Part shown: piece after piece, positions 42,401-52,746 of the stretch
Numbering within the stretch: the first letter of the stretch is position 1
How the letters are laid out: the number at the start of each line of letters is the position of its first letter
Assembly (NCBI GenBank): GCA_009823505.1
Contig: VZQC01005577.1
Span: forward strand, 721,341-785,340
Source: Rhizomys pruinosus
Taxonomy: Eukaryota; Chordata; Mammalia; Rodentia; Spalacidae
Direction: 5' to 3'
Length of the DNA stretch: 64,000 nucleotides
Program-made: the position numbers and the translations under genes
Notes under the pieces: generated by a model
The model's database searches: none
Told to the model about the DNA's origin: nothing
What the model saw: only the letters and a program-made list of their open reading frames with translations

Positions 42401-45400
42401 CTGCATTTTTATCAGTGTTTCCTGCAGGTCATAACCAGAATTCTGAGTAAGAACCTTTATGAATAAGAAACAATAAATATGTGTGAAATACCTTTGCACA
42501 TATATTTGAAAATTAAGTATAAAAATAAGGCACTCGGTTGTGGGGTGGCACGCTCCTTTCATGCCAGCACTGGGGAGGAGAGGCAAGTGGATCTCTGTGA
42601 GACTGGGGCCAATATGACATACACAGCAAGTTCCAGGCCAGCTGGGGCTAAATAGTGAAACCTGTCTCAAAAAATAAATAATAAAAACAAGGCACTACTA
42701 TTTAGTCTTGTGAAAACATAACCATAATAATCATATCCTTTAGACTTCCATTCTTTTTTTTTTAATTTTATTTATTTTTGTATGTGTATGAGTGTACTGT
42801 CTGCATGAAGGTTTGTGCACCCGTGTCGTGCAATGCCGCGGAGGTCAGAAGAGGGTCTCGGATTCCCCTGGAACTGGAGTTCTCCTGGAATTGGAGTTAC
42901 AGACGGTTCTCAGCCGCCATGTGGGTGCTGGGGATCGAACCCGGGTCCTGTGCAAGAGCAGTCGGTGCTCTTAACCACTAGGCTATCTCTCCAGCCCTAG
43001 ACTTCCATTCTTAAGCTAAATCAAAGTATCGCTTTAGCCGGGCGTGTGGCGCACGCCTTTAATCCTAGCACTTGGGAGGCAGAGGCAGGCGGATCTTTGT
43101 GAGTTTGAGGCCAGCCTGGTCTACAGAGCAAGTTCCAGGACAGCTGGGGCCACAGGGAGACCCTGTCTCGAAAAGACCAAAAAAACACACACACAAAAAA
43201 AGTATCCCTTTATTGATTTAGCATTATTTTCTAATTAAACATCTCCCCTATGAATATAACACTAATTTACACCAGAGTTCCACTGCACCCACAACATTTC
43301 TTTTCTTCCCTTTTTTTTGTGTTGTTTTGTTTTTATTTTTTGAAACAAAGTCTCCTAGCATAGATTGGTCTCAAGCAAACTCCTTATTTCCATATGTGGC
43401 TTGAGCCGATCCTCCCGCCTTCCCCTCCCCACTTCCGGAACTACAGGCATGCACCATCACCACACCTAGCTTATTTATTCTCTACAAAGAGATTGAAGAT
43501 GGTTCTTGTGGGGGCTGGAGAGATGGCTCATAAGTGAAAACCACAGGCTGCTTTTGCAGAAGACCCAGGTTTGGTTCCCAGCACCTAGATGACAGCTAAC
43601 AATCGTCCTTAACTCCAGTATCCAATATCCTGACTTCTATGGGCATTTCATAACACGGGTGCACCTATATGCATGCAGACAATACACTCATACACATAAA
43701 ATAAAGATCTAGTCCCTCTAGCCACATGCCCTCCATTCCTTCCTAAGCACTTGCTAAAGAAAACCAGCGAATCTGCAGCACCTTTGTGGCCCTCAGCTTC
43801 ACACAGATAACCATGACCCGGGACAACTGGGCTAGAGATGCTTATACTCCACACAGGCTAATTTCCAGACTAATGGCTGGTGAAGAACAGGCACTACACT
43901 GTACACCAGTACCACCATTTTGTGTCAACAGCCTCATCATTACTTAATGACTTTGCTGCTTTGGGGAAAGAAAAAATAGATATTTGATTCACAAACAACC
44001 CACAAATTATGAATAACTATATTTTATTTTAACAATATTTTACTTATTATTTTATGAATATGAATGTATTGCTTCCCTGAATATGAGAGCCCTCATGTCA
44101 TATAATACCCACAGAGGTCAGAAGAGGGCATCAGATTCCCCTGGAACTGGAGTTATCGACCTGGGTACTCTTAGCTGCTGAGCCATCTTTCCAGCCTAAA
44201 TTATGAATAATTTTTTTTTATTTCGGTATGTGTATCAATGTACTGTCTGCATGCAGGTTTGTGCACCCGTGTCGTGCAATGCCGCGGAGGTCAGAAGAGG
44301 GTCTCGGATTCCCCTGGAACTGGAGTTCTCCTGGAATTGGAGTTTCAGACGGCTCTGTGGGCATATCTGTGGGGCATTTCCTTGATTGTTGAATGATGTG
44401 GGAGAGTCCAGCCCACTTGGGTGGTGCCACCCCTGAGCAGGTAGTCTTTTCTTGTATAAGAAAGCAGACGGAATATGGGCCAGAGGAGCCATGCCAGTAA
44501 GCAGCATTCCTCCGTGGCCTGTAATCCAGGTTCCCAGCCTGGTCTGTACTCAAGGTTCCCGAGGTAGTTTGTACTCCTCCAGGTTCCCGCCCTGGCTCCC
44601 CTCAGCGATGAACGGTTGTAAGCCAAATAAACCCTTTCCTCCCAAATTAGTTTTCATCCATGTTTTGTGGTTTTTTTTTTTTTTTTTTTTTTGGTCTTTT
44701 TGAGACAGGGTCCTCCCTGTAGCCCCAGATGGCCTGGAACTCAACTATATAGACCAGGCTGGCCTTGAACTTACAGAGATCCACCTGCCTCTGCCTCCCG
44801 AGTGCTAGGATTAAAGGCCTGCACCACCAGGCCCAGCTTGGTCTGTGTTTTTTGTTGTTGTTTTTGTTTTTGTTTTGAGACAGGGTCTCCCTTTAGTCCC
44901 AGCTGGCCTGGAACTCGTATGTAGAGCCAGGAGGGCTTGAACATCCACTGCATCTGCGCTTCCCGGGTGCTGGGATTAAAGGCAGGTGCCCCCACACCCA
45001 GCTGGTCTGTGTTTTTATCACGGCAATAGAAAGCTAACTAAGATAGCATTTTATCTAACAGCTTGCAGAATTAGAGGGGTGTTTGTCTGCATTTCCCACA
45101 TGGTTTTCTATTAAATATTTTACATATCCAGCAGAGAAAATATAGGGATAATAGCATAAAGCCCTTTTGGGAACATCATGAAGTAGTCACATTTTCCCCT
45201 GCATTTTTTGCTTCAAAATTTGAAGGAGCTCCAAAAATTCCCTTCAGAAACAGTTCATCGTTGTCTAATCCTAATAAAAATCTCAGAACTTAAACTTTAA
45301 TTTGATTTTAGCATATATCTTTATTTTGTTGGCAGTATCCAAAATGCTATTACTTTCAGTTTAATTAGATTTTTTTTAAGTTTTTAACTTTTTTTTTTTG

Positions 45401-47913
45401 GGTTTTTTTTGAGACAGGGTCTGTCTCCCTGTAGCCCCAGCTGGCCTGAAACTCATTGTGTAGACCAGGCTGGCTTTGAACTCACAGAGATCTGCCTGCC
45501 TCTGCCTCTCAAGTACTGGGATTAAAGGCAGGCACCACCATGCCCGGAAAATTTTTAACTTTTTTACATGTATGAGTGTACTGCCTGCATGCGTGTAAGT
45601 GCACCTGTGTTGTGCAATGCCTGCAGAGGTCAGAAGAGGGCATTGCATTCCCCTGGAACTGGAGTTACAGACTGTGGTTCACCACCATGTGTGTGTTCTG
45701 TCAGTCAGTGCTCTTAACCTCTGAGCCATCTCTCCAGCCCCCAATGCTATTTATTACTTTTCAATTATGGGAAATGAAGGACTCCAAGCTGTTTAGCATT
45801 CTCAAATACTGACAGCTTGAATTTGTTTGTTATAGTTTCTAGAAGAGGAGCTATTTTGATAATGTATTTAAAGATTCTGTTTTTTTTTTAAATTAGTTTT
45901 ATTGATGCTTTGGTCATTCATACATTTTTCCAATTCAGTTAGGCTATGTTTCCCTGCCGCCCCCCCACCCCCACACCATCCCAGATGCATTCTGCCATAA
46001 CTGTCCTGCATCTTTCTCTGGTTTTTTTTTTTTTTCATTTTACTAAAGTGATAATCCATGAGTACAAGCATCCTTCATGCAAAACCTATCTGCAGGCTGT
46101 TGTGCCCAAAACACTACAGCCCCACCATCCAGTGGGGGGTGACAGGTTGTTTTGTTCAATCAAGTTGATCAAATGAGTGTCCAGACTACATTTGCTGTAG
46201 TTTTCACCATTCACCCCAAATCGCAGCCCTTACATTCTACCACGCCCCCTCTTCCGCATGTTGTTCCCTAGGCTTAGAAAAGGGGGCACAGGTGGATGAG
46301 AGGTAAAACAGTCCCACTCTCTCTGGAGCTGTTGACTTGGACTCTGTCAATTCTGGTGTTTCCTTTCATGGGCTGACAGTTTGTCCAGGAATAACCTTTC
46401 GATCCTGCCTGGCACGTTATGGCGTCTCCTAAAGATTCTGTTTTAAGAACGCAGGTTTTTTTTGTTTGTTTGTTTTTTGTCTCCCTGTAGACATTGCTGA
46501 AACTTGCTATATAGACCAAGCTGGCCTCAATCTCACAGAGATTCACCTGCTTCTGCCACTGCCTCTGCAAATTTTAACATAATAAAGATTACAAGGGGCT
46601 GGAGAGATGGCTTAGCAGTTAAGAGCACTGGCTGCTCTTGCAGAGGACCCAGGTTTGAATCCTAGCACCCACATGGAAGCTAAGAACCGTCTTAGGCTGG
46701 GCATGGTGGCACATACCTTTAATCCTAGCACTCAGGAGGCAGAGGCAGAGGCAGGCAGATCTCTGTGAGTTCAAGGCCAGCGTGGTCTACATAGTGAGCT
46801 CCAGGCCAGCTGGGACTAAAGGGAGACCCTGTCTCAAAAAGACAAAAAAAAAAATTACTAATGTGCTAATGCCTTGAGTTAAAACATTATGACAGTGCTA
46901 GCAAAGATTTAAATAATCTATATAAAAATTATTCTCATAATTGGTGCTGGAGAGATGGCCTAGCGGTTAAGAGCCAACCGCTCTTACAGAGGACCGGTTC
47001 GATCCCAAGCACCCACATGGAGGCCAAAAANNNNNNNNNNNNNNNNNNNNNNNNNNNNNNNNNNNNNNNNNNNNNNNNNNNNNNNNNNNNNNNNNNNNNN
47101 NNNNNNNNNNNNNNNNNNNNNNNNNNNNNNNNNNNNNNNNNNNNNNNNNNNNNNNNNNNNNNNNNNNNNNNNNNNNNNNNNNNNNNNNNNNNNNNNNNNN
47201 NNNNNNNNNNNNNNNNNNNNNNNNNNNNNNNNNNNNNNNNNNNNNNNNNNNNNNNNNNNNNNNNNNNNNNNNNNNNNNNNNNNNNNNNNNNNNNNNNNNN
47301 NNNNNNNNNNNNNNNNNNNNNNNNNNNNNNNNNNNNNNNNNNNNNNNNNNNNNNNNNNNNNNNNNNNNNNNNNNNNNNNNNNNNNNNNNNNTTCCTCCAA
47401 GGAGAGAGCCAATAGCCAATTAGATTTGGGATATACAGGCACATGGCTGCCTCTGCTGCACAGTATTTCCAGGCAGGTGAGGTGTAGCTGGTGCTGACGG
47501 TGGAGTCTTGCTTGACTCAAGGAGACCCGCATTTGCTTTATTGGTTTAGTGGCCCTTGGTAACACTCTCTGGTGTTCCAGAGGCCATCTGTACACTTGCA
47601 TGTGTGGTCTCAATACATCTTTCCCATGTTAATGTCAGGTCTTCAGCAGCAGGGCCTTATCACCTCTATTCTTGCAGGTATCCCAGTTTAGAGGCAAGGA
47701 GCCTTTACCTTTTGTGAGGCAATCTGTAATCAAGTACCATCAGATCTAACCAGTTATCTGGCCAGGAGGATGGTTGTACCTTGGGAATAATAAGTAAGGC
47801 ATCAGCAAAAGCCTGAACTCCAAGGCGAGCTCTTCCTTGAATACTGTGCTTGTGATTAACAAGAGCTTCAGCTAGTGCTACTTCTACTGCTCCAGCTCCA
47901 GGAACCACAGAAC
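39343..47913 (-). CDS. CCT6B: CCT6B (TCP-1 zeta-type chaperonin subunit), last four coding exons
   Basis: CCT6 is one of the eight subunits of the cytosolic TRiC/CCT chaperonin, which folds actin, tubulin and other proteins with ATP. Four minus-strand segments, 47780-47913, 42352-42454, 39919-39991 and 39343-39415, join in frame (134+103+73+73 nt) and encode about 126 residues, the C-terminal quarter of a protein usually about 531 residues long. Visible family marks are the equatorial-domain VVPGAGAVE motif, the [14 protein letters not shown] segment, a GID-KTG nucleotide-pocket stretch, WDNYCVKK, and a [12 protein letters not shown] tail before the stop. All four have AG acceptors; internal donors are GT except one GC. 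The paralogue call (B rather than A) is inference from residues such as [20 protein letters not shown] and KKHLLHSC and from the large repeat-filled introns. The gene is incomplete: upstream exons are not in this window. Intact frames and splice signals argue against a processed pseudogene. Confidence 0.85.
39919..39991 (-). CDS. CCT6B: CCT6B penultimate exon
   Basis: This 73-bp exon lies between a TTTGCAG acceptor and a GTAAGTTGG donor. It starts GT (completing Gly) and reads [20 protein letters not shown] followed by LHS plus TG, which joins the next exon to make Cys. The EPMVAA and WDNYCVKK blocks are hallmarks of CCT6 subunits. The two-base phases at both ends fit the neighbouring exons exactly. 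Confidence 0.88.
40020..40340 (-). mobile_element. B1 and B2-family SINEs in the intron before the penultimate CCT6B exon
   Basis: B1 at 40020-40120 (TTTG repeats in its tail), B2-type at 40128-40340 ending CTGAGCTACCTCTCCAGCCC. Confidence 0.88.
40440..41290 (+). mobile_element. LINE-2 fragment
   Basis: GAATGATCCTTTTAAACATA, CATACCTCTGCTCAAAACTG and TTTTTTGTTTATTGTGCCCA follow the L2 3' consensus order, an ancient mammalian repeat. Diverged, no frame. Confidence 0.75.
41403..42195 (-). mobile_element. Older rodent L1 3' end interrupted by a SINE
   Basis: 3' UTR 41403-41700 with an alternating GC/CA tract; ORF2 tail at 41700-41870 ([17 protein letters not shown]) and 42068-42195. A B4-like SINE fills 41873-42066. 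Confidence 0.82.
42352..42454 (-). CDS. CCT6B: CCT6B exon with GC donor
   Basis: The acceptor is ATTCATAAAG and the exon starts GTTCTTACTCAG, reading [16 protein letters not shown] and then [13 protein letters not shown] plus one base (103 bp, 34 codons + 1). The last base is the first of the Gly codon completed by the next exon. The bases after the exon are GCAAAG, so the donor is GC rather than GT. If this intron were retained, the frame would run 9 more residues and stop. Confidence 0.87.
42534..42680 (+). mobile_element. B1 SINE
   Basis: TTGTGGGGTGGCACGCTCCT through ACCTGTCTCAAAAAAT; diverged. Confidence 0.85.
42750..42998 (-). mobile_element. B2 SINE with 18-bp duplication
   Basis: Ends ACTAGGCTATCTCTCCAGCC. 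Flanking TAGACTTCCATTCTT at 42741 and 42997 is a target duplication. Confidence 0.95.
43035..43190 (+). mobile_element. B1 SINE
   Basis: AGCCGGGCGTGTGGCGCACG through CTGTCTCGAAAAGACC. Confidence 0.93.
43315..43475 (-). mobile_element. Old B1-type SINE
   Basis: TTGAAACAAAGTCTCCTAGC to CATCACCACACCTAGC. Confidence 0.75.
43512..43705 (+). mobile_element. B2 SINE
   Basis: GGGGCTGGAGAGATGGCTCA head, ends ACACATAAAATAAAG. Confidence 0.9.
44010..44352 (-). mobile_element. Two B2-family SINEs
   Basis: An old copy (44010-44198), then a young headless copy with the 18-bp duplication (44208-44352). Confidence 0.85.
44355..45045 (+). mobile_element. LTR (ERVL/MaLR-like) with two B1 insertions
   Basis: LTR text 44355-44665 (AATGATGTGGGAGAGTCCAG, AAGCCAAATAAACCCTTTCC) and 45004-45045 (TATCACGGCAATAGAAAGC). 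Minus-strand B1s lie at 44667-44836 and 44852-45003. GGTCTGTGTTTTT repeats at 44839 and 45004. Confidence 0.8.
45385..45742 (-). mobile_element. B1 and B2 SINEs
   Basis: B1 45385-45548, B2 45549-45742 ending CTGAGCCATCTCTCCAGCCC. Directly adjacent, B2 upstream of B1 on the minus strand, as at 14192. Confidence 0.88.
45887..46429 (-). mobile_element. L1 3'UTR-only insertion
   Basis: About 540 bp of L1 3' UTR. AAAGATTCTGTTTT precedes (about 45870) and follows (about 46430) it, a target duplication. Confidence 0.85.
46455..46575 (-). mobile_element. Old B1 SINE
   Basis: GTCTCCCTGTAGACATTGCT through CTTCTGCCACTGCCTCTGC. Confidence 0.8.
46596..46853 (+). mobile_element. Composite SINE: B2 head fused to B1
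   Basis: B2 first about 100 bp (to GCTAAGAACCGTCTT) runs straight into a full B1 (GGCTGGGCATGGTGG) with an A tail. Same fusion point as the copies at 52275 and 62559. Confidence 0.9.
46943..47030 (+). mobile_element. B2 SINE cut by the gap
   Basis: GGTGCTGGAGAGATGGCCTA to ACATGGAGGCCAAAAA, then N. Confidence 0.9.
47031..47391. other. Assembly gap (361 N)
   Basis: N run beginning inside a B2. Confidence 1.
47392..47779. other. Unassigned intronic stretch with a minus-strand open segment
   Basis: 47392-47613 is open on the minus strand for 74 codons and runs into the gap (includes [20 protein letters not shown]). It is not CCT6 and I do not recognise it; a pseudogene piece or chance are both possible. 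Confidence 0.35.
47780..47913 (-). CDS. CCT6B: CCT6B exon encoding the GAGAVE nucleotide-binding loop
   Basis: The exon starts after a minus-strand acceptor (CTTTGATAG) and ends AAG before a GTACAACC donor. It opens with GT, the last two bases of a Gly codon, then reads [17 protein letters not shown] and, further on, [23 protein letters not shown] is the conserved equatorial-domain loop of group II chaperonins. The 134-bp exon ends on a codon boundary, which matches the phase of the next exon at 42454. Ser replaces the usual Cys before VVPG. The donor is weaker than consensus at +4 to +6. Confidence 0.88.
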
Positions 47914-48164
47914 CTATCAAAGAGGGAAATGTGGAAAGATGTGTCACAGAAGAAAAAGGGAGAGAGAAAAGCAATTAGTTATGCAAGTATGTTCTATTAT
48001 TTTGACTATGTCTGAATTGTTTTTGAAATTCAAAATAAATCAAATAAATTCCACCATTCAGTAATTACTAGGTTCCCCTATAAAGCATTCTGAAGTTAAA
48101 TAATTAAGCATAGCACAAATCAGCTTTTTTCACTGTTTATCCTCTGGAAAGTAAAAGGAGACAC

Positions 48165-48326
48165 TTCTGGGGGTGGAGAGATGGTCCTGCAGCACACACG
48201 TCAGGCGGCTCGCAACCACCTGTGACTCCAGTTCCAGGGGATCCAATGCACTCTGAGCTCTGCAGACACCTGCACAAATGTGGTTTATGTAAGCACTAAT
48301 ACACACACACACACACACACACACAT
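48165..48326 (+). mobile_element. B2-family SINE with (AC)n tail
   Basis: GGGGGTGGAGAGATGGTCCT head; CA repeats 48301-48325. Confidence 0.8.
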
Positions 48327-48330
48327 ATAA

Positions 48331-48722
48331 ATAACAGGATCTCCCTGTAGCCCCACGTGGCCTGGAACTCACTATGTACATCAGGCTGGCCTGTATCACA
48401 CATAGATCCACCTGCCTCTGCCTCTCCAGTGCTAGGATTAAAGGTGTGTAACCGGGGCTGGAGAGATGGCCTAGTGGTTAAGAGCGCCGACCACTCTTAC
48501 AGAGGACCCGGGTTCAATCCCCAGCACCCACACGGCGGCCAAGAACCATCTGAAACTCCAATTCCAGGAGAACTCCAGTTCCAGGGGAATCCTAGACCCT
48601 CTTCTGACCTCCACGGCATTGCATGACACGGGTGCACAAACTTGCATGAAGACAGTACATTCATACACATACAGAAATAAGAAAAAATTTTAAAAAAGGT
48701 GTGTACTACCATGCCTGGCAAT
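48331..48722 (-). mobile_element. B1 SINE split by a plus-strand B2 (48455-48699)
   Basis: B1 text stops at AAAGGTGTGTAAC and resumes AAAGGTGTGTACTACC after the B2, so the B2 inserted into it with an AAAGGTGTGTA duplication. The B2 has the 18-bp duplication. Confidence 0.92.
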
Positions 48723-48834
48723 AAATATATTTAAAGTAGGCATTTGTTTTACCTAGATCTTATATGACTACATAAAGATTATTATTTGTCAGTTATAGTG
48801 ACAAGTGGATGGATACAATGTCTGTTCTAAAAAA

Positions 48835-50480
48835 TTTTAGAGCAATTTTCAACTGAAACTTTCAAAGTTCAGAAGCCTTGGAATGATGTATTTCAAACCC
48901 TGAAAGATAATAACTACCAACCCAGACTACTATACCCACACAATTATCTCTCACAATTGAAAGAAAAAACTTTTCATAAATGGACTAAAGGAATTCATAA
49001 CCACTAAGCCAGCTCTGCAGAAGGTACGCAAAGGAATCCTTTGGACTTAAGATAAAAACAAGTCAGGCTGGGCATGGTGGCGCACGCCTTTAATCTTAGC
49101 ACTTGGGAGGCAGAGGCAGGCGGATCTTTGTGAGTTCAAGGACAGCCTGGTCTACAGAGTGAGTTCCAGGACAGCTGGGGCTATAGGGAGACCCTGCCTC
49201 AAAAAGACAAAAAAATAAATAAATAAATAAAAAATAAAAAAATGAAGTCAAACAAGAGATGGGAAACACCAAATTCTACAAAATTAACAAGATGACAGGA
49301 ACTTATGCACACCTTTCAATAGCAGTGATCTTAATTCCTTATGTAAAAGACTAAGAAACAGGATTAAAAAATCAGAATCCATCTATTTGTTGCTTTCAAG
49401 AAATACACTTCACCATCAAAGAAGGGTGCAATCATAGGGTGGAAATGGAAAAAGAGGGGCTGCAGAGATGGATGGTTCAGTGGTTAGGACCACTGACTGC
49501 TCTTGCAGAGGACCGGGGTTCAATTCCCCACATCCACATGGAAGCTAACAACTATCTGTAACTCCATTTCTGGAACTACATGTAATTAAAAGCCTTCTGC
49601 ACAGCAAAGCCTTTAATCAAGTGAAGAGGCAGCCTACAGAATAAAAGAGGAAATTGCTAGCTATATATCTATGTAGGATCAGTATTTAGAATATGCAAAG
49701 AACTCAAGAACAAGGCGTCAAAGAATCAATAAATGGGCTTACTGGGGTTAGAGAAATGGCTCAGCAGTTGAGAGCACAGCTGCTCTTGCAGAGGTGCTGG
49801 GTTCAATGCCTAGCACGCACATGGCAGCTAAAACTATCCATAATGCCAGTTCCAGAAGATCTAATGCCCTCTTCTGACCTCCATGGGTATTGCATGACAT
49901 GGATGCACTTACATACACACAGGCAATATACTCATACATAGAAAATAAAAGTAAAACATTAAAAAATAAATGGGCTCAAAAAACCAGACCAAAAATAAAT
50001 AAATAAATACAAATGATACCAAATGCTGGAGAGGATGTGGGGAAAAGGGAACACTCACTCACTGCTGGTGGGATTGTAAACTGTCCAACCCCTATGGAAA
50101 ACAGTGTGGAGAACTCTTAAAATACTCAAAATGAACCTACTACTTGACCCAGCCATACCACTCCTGGCTATATACCCAAAGAGCCATCCTACTGCAGAAA
50201 TACGTGCACAACCTTGTTTATTGCAGCTCTTTTCACAATAGCAAAGAGCTGGAACCAACCCAGGTGCCCCTCAACTAATGAGTGGTTAATGAAAATGTGG
50301 TATTATCTACACAAAGGAGTTCTGTGCATCGATAAAGACATCATGAATTTTGCAGGTAAATGGGTGGAACTGGAAGCTGTTATGCTCAGTGAAGTCCCAG
50401 AATGACAAATGATATATGGCATCCCTCATTTGTGGATCCTAGCACCAAACCCTTATAGGATATGTTTGGCTGAAGGGAAC
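48835..50480 (+). mobile_element. Ancient L1, deleted, with three SINE insertions
   Basis: Plus-strand order: ORF1 end (48840-49065), ORF2 start (49250-49440), late ORF2 (49575-49740), ORF2 tail (50000-50480: TGCTGGTGGGATTGTAAACT, AATGGGTGGAACTGGAAGC). Insertions: B1 49068-49245, headless-tail B2 49455-49575, B2 49744-49973 flanked by AATAAATGGGCT. Confidence 0.78.
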
Positions 50481-50539
50481 CCCTTGCCTTCCCTTTCTGT
50501 GTATTTTCTTCATATCAGGTTATTCTAAGGGATTTCTGG

Positions 50540-50690
50540 TCTACCACCTTCCTTTTGAGGTCAGAGGACAACTTGTGGGAACTAGTTCTCTCCTTTCTTC
50601 ATGTGGATCCTGAGGACGAAACTCAGGTTGTCAACCTTGGAACAAGCTCCTTTATTCACTGAGCCATTTTATTGGCCCTGAACCTTTTCA
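50540..50690 (-). mobile_element. B3-family SINE
   Basis: GAGGTCAGAGGACAACTTGT, ending CTGAGCCATTTTATTGGCCC. Confidence 0.8.
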
Positions 50691-50699
50691 TAGTTGAGT

Positions 50700-51040
50700 G
50701 GTGAGGTTCTTTATGGATTATAGGTGCAAACCCTTTTTTAAGTTATGATTTGCCAGTATCTTCCCTTTGATGTATGAGTTCTCTTATCACTTCTTTAAAG
50801 AATTTGCTGAAAAATTATGTCTAAAACACATAAAAATTAAATTTAAAAAGAGGGAAAAAAAGAATTAGACCCATAGGAAAAAGCAAAGCTAATCTGCTAA
50901 CCAGCACTAAACACAGGACATAAGAATGATACTCTCTTGGACCAGTCTAAATTTCTGACCCACAGAAAAATAAGCAAATAAAATGGCTGATATATTTTCT
51001 AGCAAATAAATAAATGGGCTAAAAAAAATCAGACCAAAAA
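50700..51040. other. AT-rich stretch, no gene
   Basis: Ends with AAATAAATGGGCTAAAAAAA, a near copy of 49965-50000. The part near 50715-50830 may be old minus-strand L1. Confidence 0.4.
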
Positions 51041-51044
51041 TAAA

Positions 51045-51575
51045 TAAATGTCAACTTGACACACCTGGGAAGAAGGAACCTCATATGAATTTCTCCATCA
51101 GCTTGGCTTCTGGGCATGTCTATGAGGGTGCTTCCTTGATTACTAGTTTGATGTAGGAGGGCCCAGCCCACTGTGGGCAGCACCGTCCCTGGGTATGTGG
51201 GCCTGGCCTGTGTACGAAAAGTAGCTGAATATGATCCTGGGACCAAGGTAATTTATGGAAGAAAGATTATGATTCCAGAGGGTAAAAGCCCATCGTGATG
51301 GGGAGGCAGGCACCAAGCAGGAGGCACGGAGGCAGAATCCGAAGAAAGCTGACAGCTCACATCTCCAGTGCTAAACAAGAAGAGAGAGAAGCTGGAAGTG
51401 GGGCAAAGCTATGAAGTCTCAAGCCCCACCCCCAGTGATGCGCTTCCTCCAGCAAGGCCTCACCACCCAAATAACACCACCCATGCCCAAACGGTCCAAT
51501 ATTTGAGCCTATAGGGGTATTTCTCATTCAGAACAGTACAGTGTTTATCACGGCAAGACAAAAGCAAACTAGAAC
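51045..51575 (+). mobile_element. LTR (ERVL/MaLR-like) containing another LTR-like piece
   Basis: TGTCAACTTGACACACCTGG start and TATCACGGCAAGACAAAAGC end surround a different block, 51245-51533 (AAGGTAATTTATGGAAGAAA ... CAGCAAGGCCTCACCACC). Confidence 0.65.
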
Positions 51576-51717
51576 AGGGTGACTGCTGCGAAGTCTCATG
51601 ACCTGAGTTCAATCCCTGGAGCCCAGTCTATAGAAGGAGAGAACCAACACCTGAATGTTGCCCTCTGACCTCCACATGCACATACTATGGTATGAATATG
51701 CCCACACATACAACACA

Positions 51718-51765
<48 letters not shown>

Positions 51766-51790
51766 TGCGCGCGTGCGCGCACGCGCGGGA
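51576..51790 (+). repeat. tRNA-type SINE tail with (AC)n and alternating GC tract
   Basis: SINE text 51580-51700 (GACCTGAGTTCAATCCCTGG), then (AC)n to about 51762, then strictly alternating ATGCGCGCGTGCGCGCACGC to 51787. Confidence 0.85.
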
Positions 51791-52015
51791 CAAGTAAATA
51801 AGTAAATGTAAAAAAAATTAAAGAAGAAAGTTTAACAGATTTAAGTGTGGAGTTAATAGAAAGAGAGTTACTTACGGAAAGAATAAGATACACTCAAGAA
51901 TCTGGGCATGAGCTTCTCAAAGGAGAGTCTTGCATAAATGTCTCAGCAGTATCTATATATACTACTTTGATGACTCTAAAATTATAATTCAAGTGCTTAA
52001 AAAACTTCCCCTCAG

Positions 52016-52260
52016 TTGCATGACACGGGTGCACAGACCTACATGCAGACAGTACATTCATACACATAATAAAATTAATTAATTAATTAATTTAAAAAAG
52101 CCCGGCGTCCCTGTCGCACGCCTTTAATCCTAGCACTTGGGAGGCAGAAGCAGGCAGATCTTTGTGAGTTCGAGGCCAGCCTGGTCTACAGAGTGAGCTC
52201 CAGGCCAGCTGGGACTAAAAGGGAGACCCTGTCTCAAAAATACCAAAAAAATAAATAAAT
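52016..52260 (+). mobile_element. B2 3' tail fused to a full B1
   Basis: TTGCATGACACGGGTGCACA (B2 end) through ACATAATAAAATTAATT then GCCCGGCGTCCCTGTCGCAC (B1). AAACTTCCCCTCAG flanks it at 52002-52015 and 52261-52274. Confidence 0.88.
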
Positions 52261-52274
52261 AAACTTCCCCTCAG

Positions 52275-52746
52275 GGGCTGGAGAGATGGCTCAGCGGTCA
52301 AGGGCACTGACTGCCCTTGCAGAGGACCTGGGTTCGATTCCCACCACCCACATGACAGCTAAGAACTGTCTTTAAGCCAGGCATGGTGGTATACACCTTT
52401 TTTTTTTAATCTTAGCACTTGGCAGAGGCAGCGGATCTCTGTGAGTTCAAGGCTAGCCTGGTCTACAGAGTGAGTTCCAGGACAGCTGGGGCTACAGGGA
52501 GACCTTGTCTCAAAAAGACCAAGGGCTGGAGAGATGGCTCAGTGGTTAAGAGCGCCGACTGCTCTTGCAGAGGACCCAGGTTTGACTTCCAGCACCCACA
52601 TGGTGGCTAAGAACCGTCTTTAAGCTGGGCGTGGTGGCTTTAATCCAGAGGCAGGCAGATCTCTGTGAGTTCAAGGCCAGCCTGGTCTACAAAGTGAGTT
52701 CAAGGCTAGCTGGGGCTACAGGGAGACCCTGTCTCAAAAAAAAAAT
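52275..52746 (+). mobile_element. Tandem pair of B2-head/B1 composite SINEs
   Basis: Two units in a row: B2 head to GAACTGTCTTTAA then B1 (52275-52519), and B2 head to GAACCGTCTTTAA then a shortened B1 (52522-52746). Both fuse at the same B2 position. TTCCCCTC follows at 52746-52753, matching the site before 52275. Confidence 0.92.

Noticed and set aside
46935..47613. Long frames across 47031-47391
   Set aside because: They are open only because the gap is unknown; only the 74 codons right of the gap are real sequence.
39343..47913. CCT6 blocks as a processed pseudogene
   Set aside because: Exons are separated by kilobases with AG acceptors, GT/GC donors and consistent phases, so this is a spliced gene.
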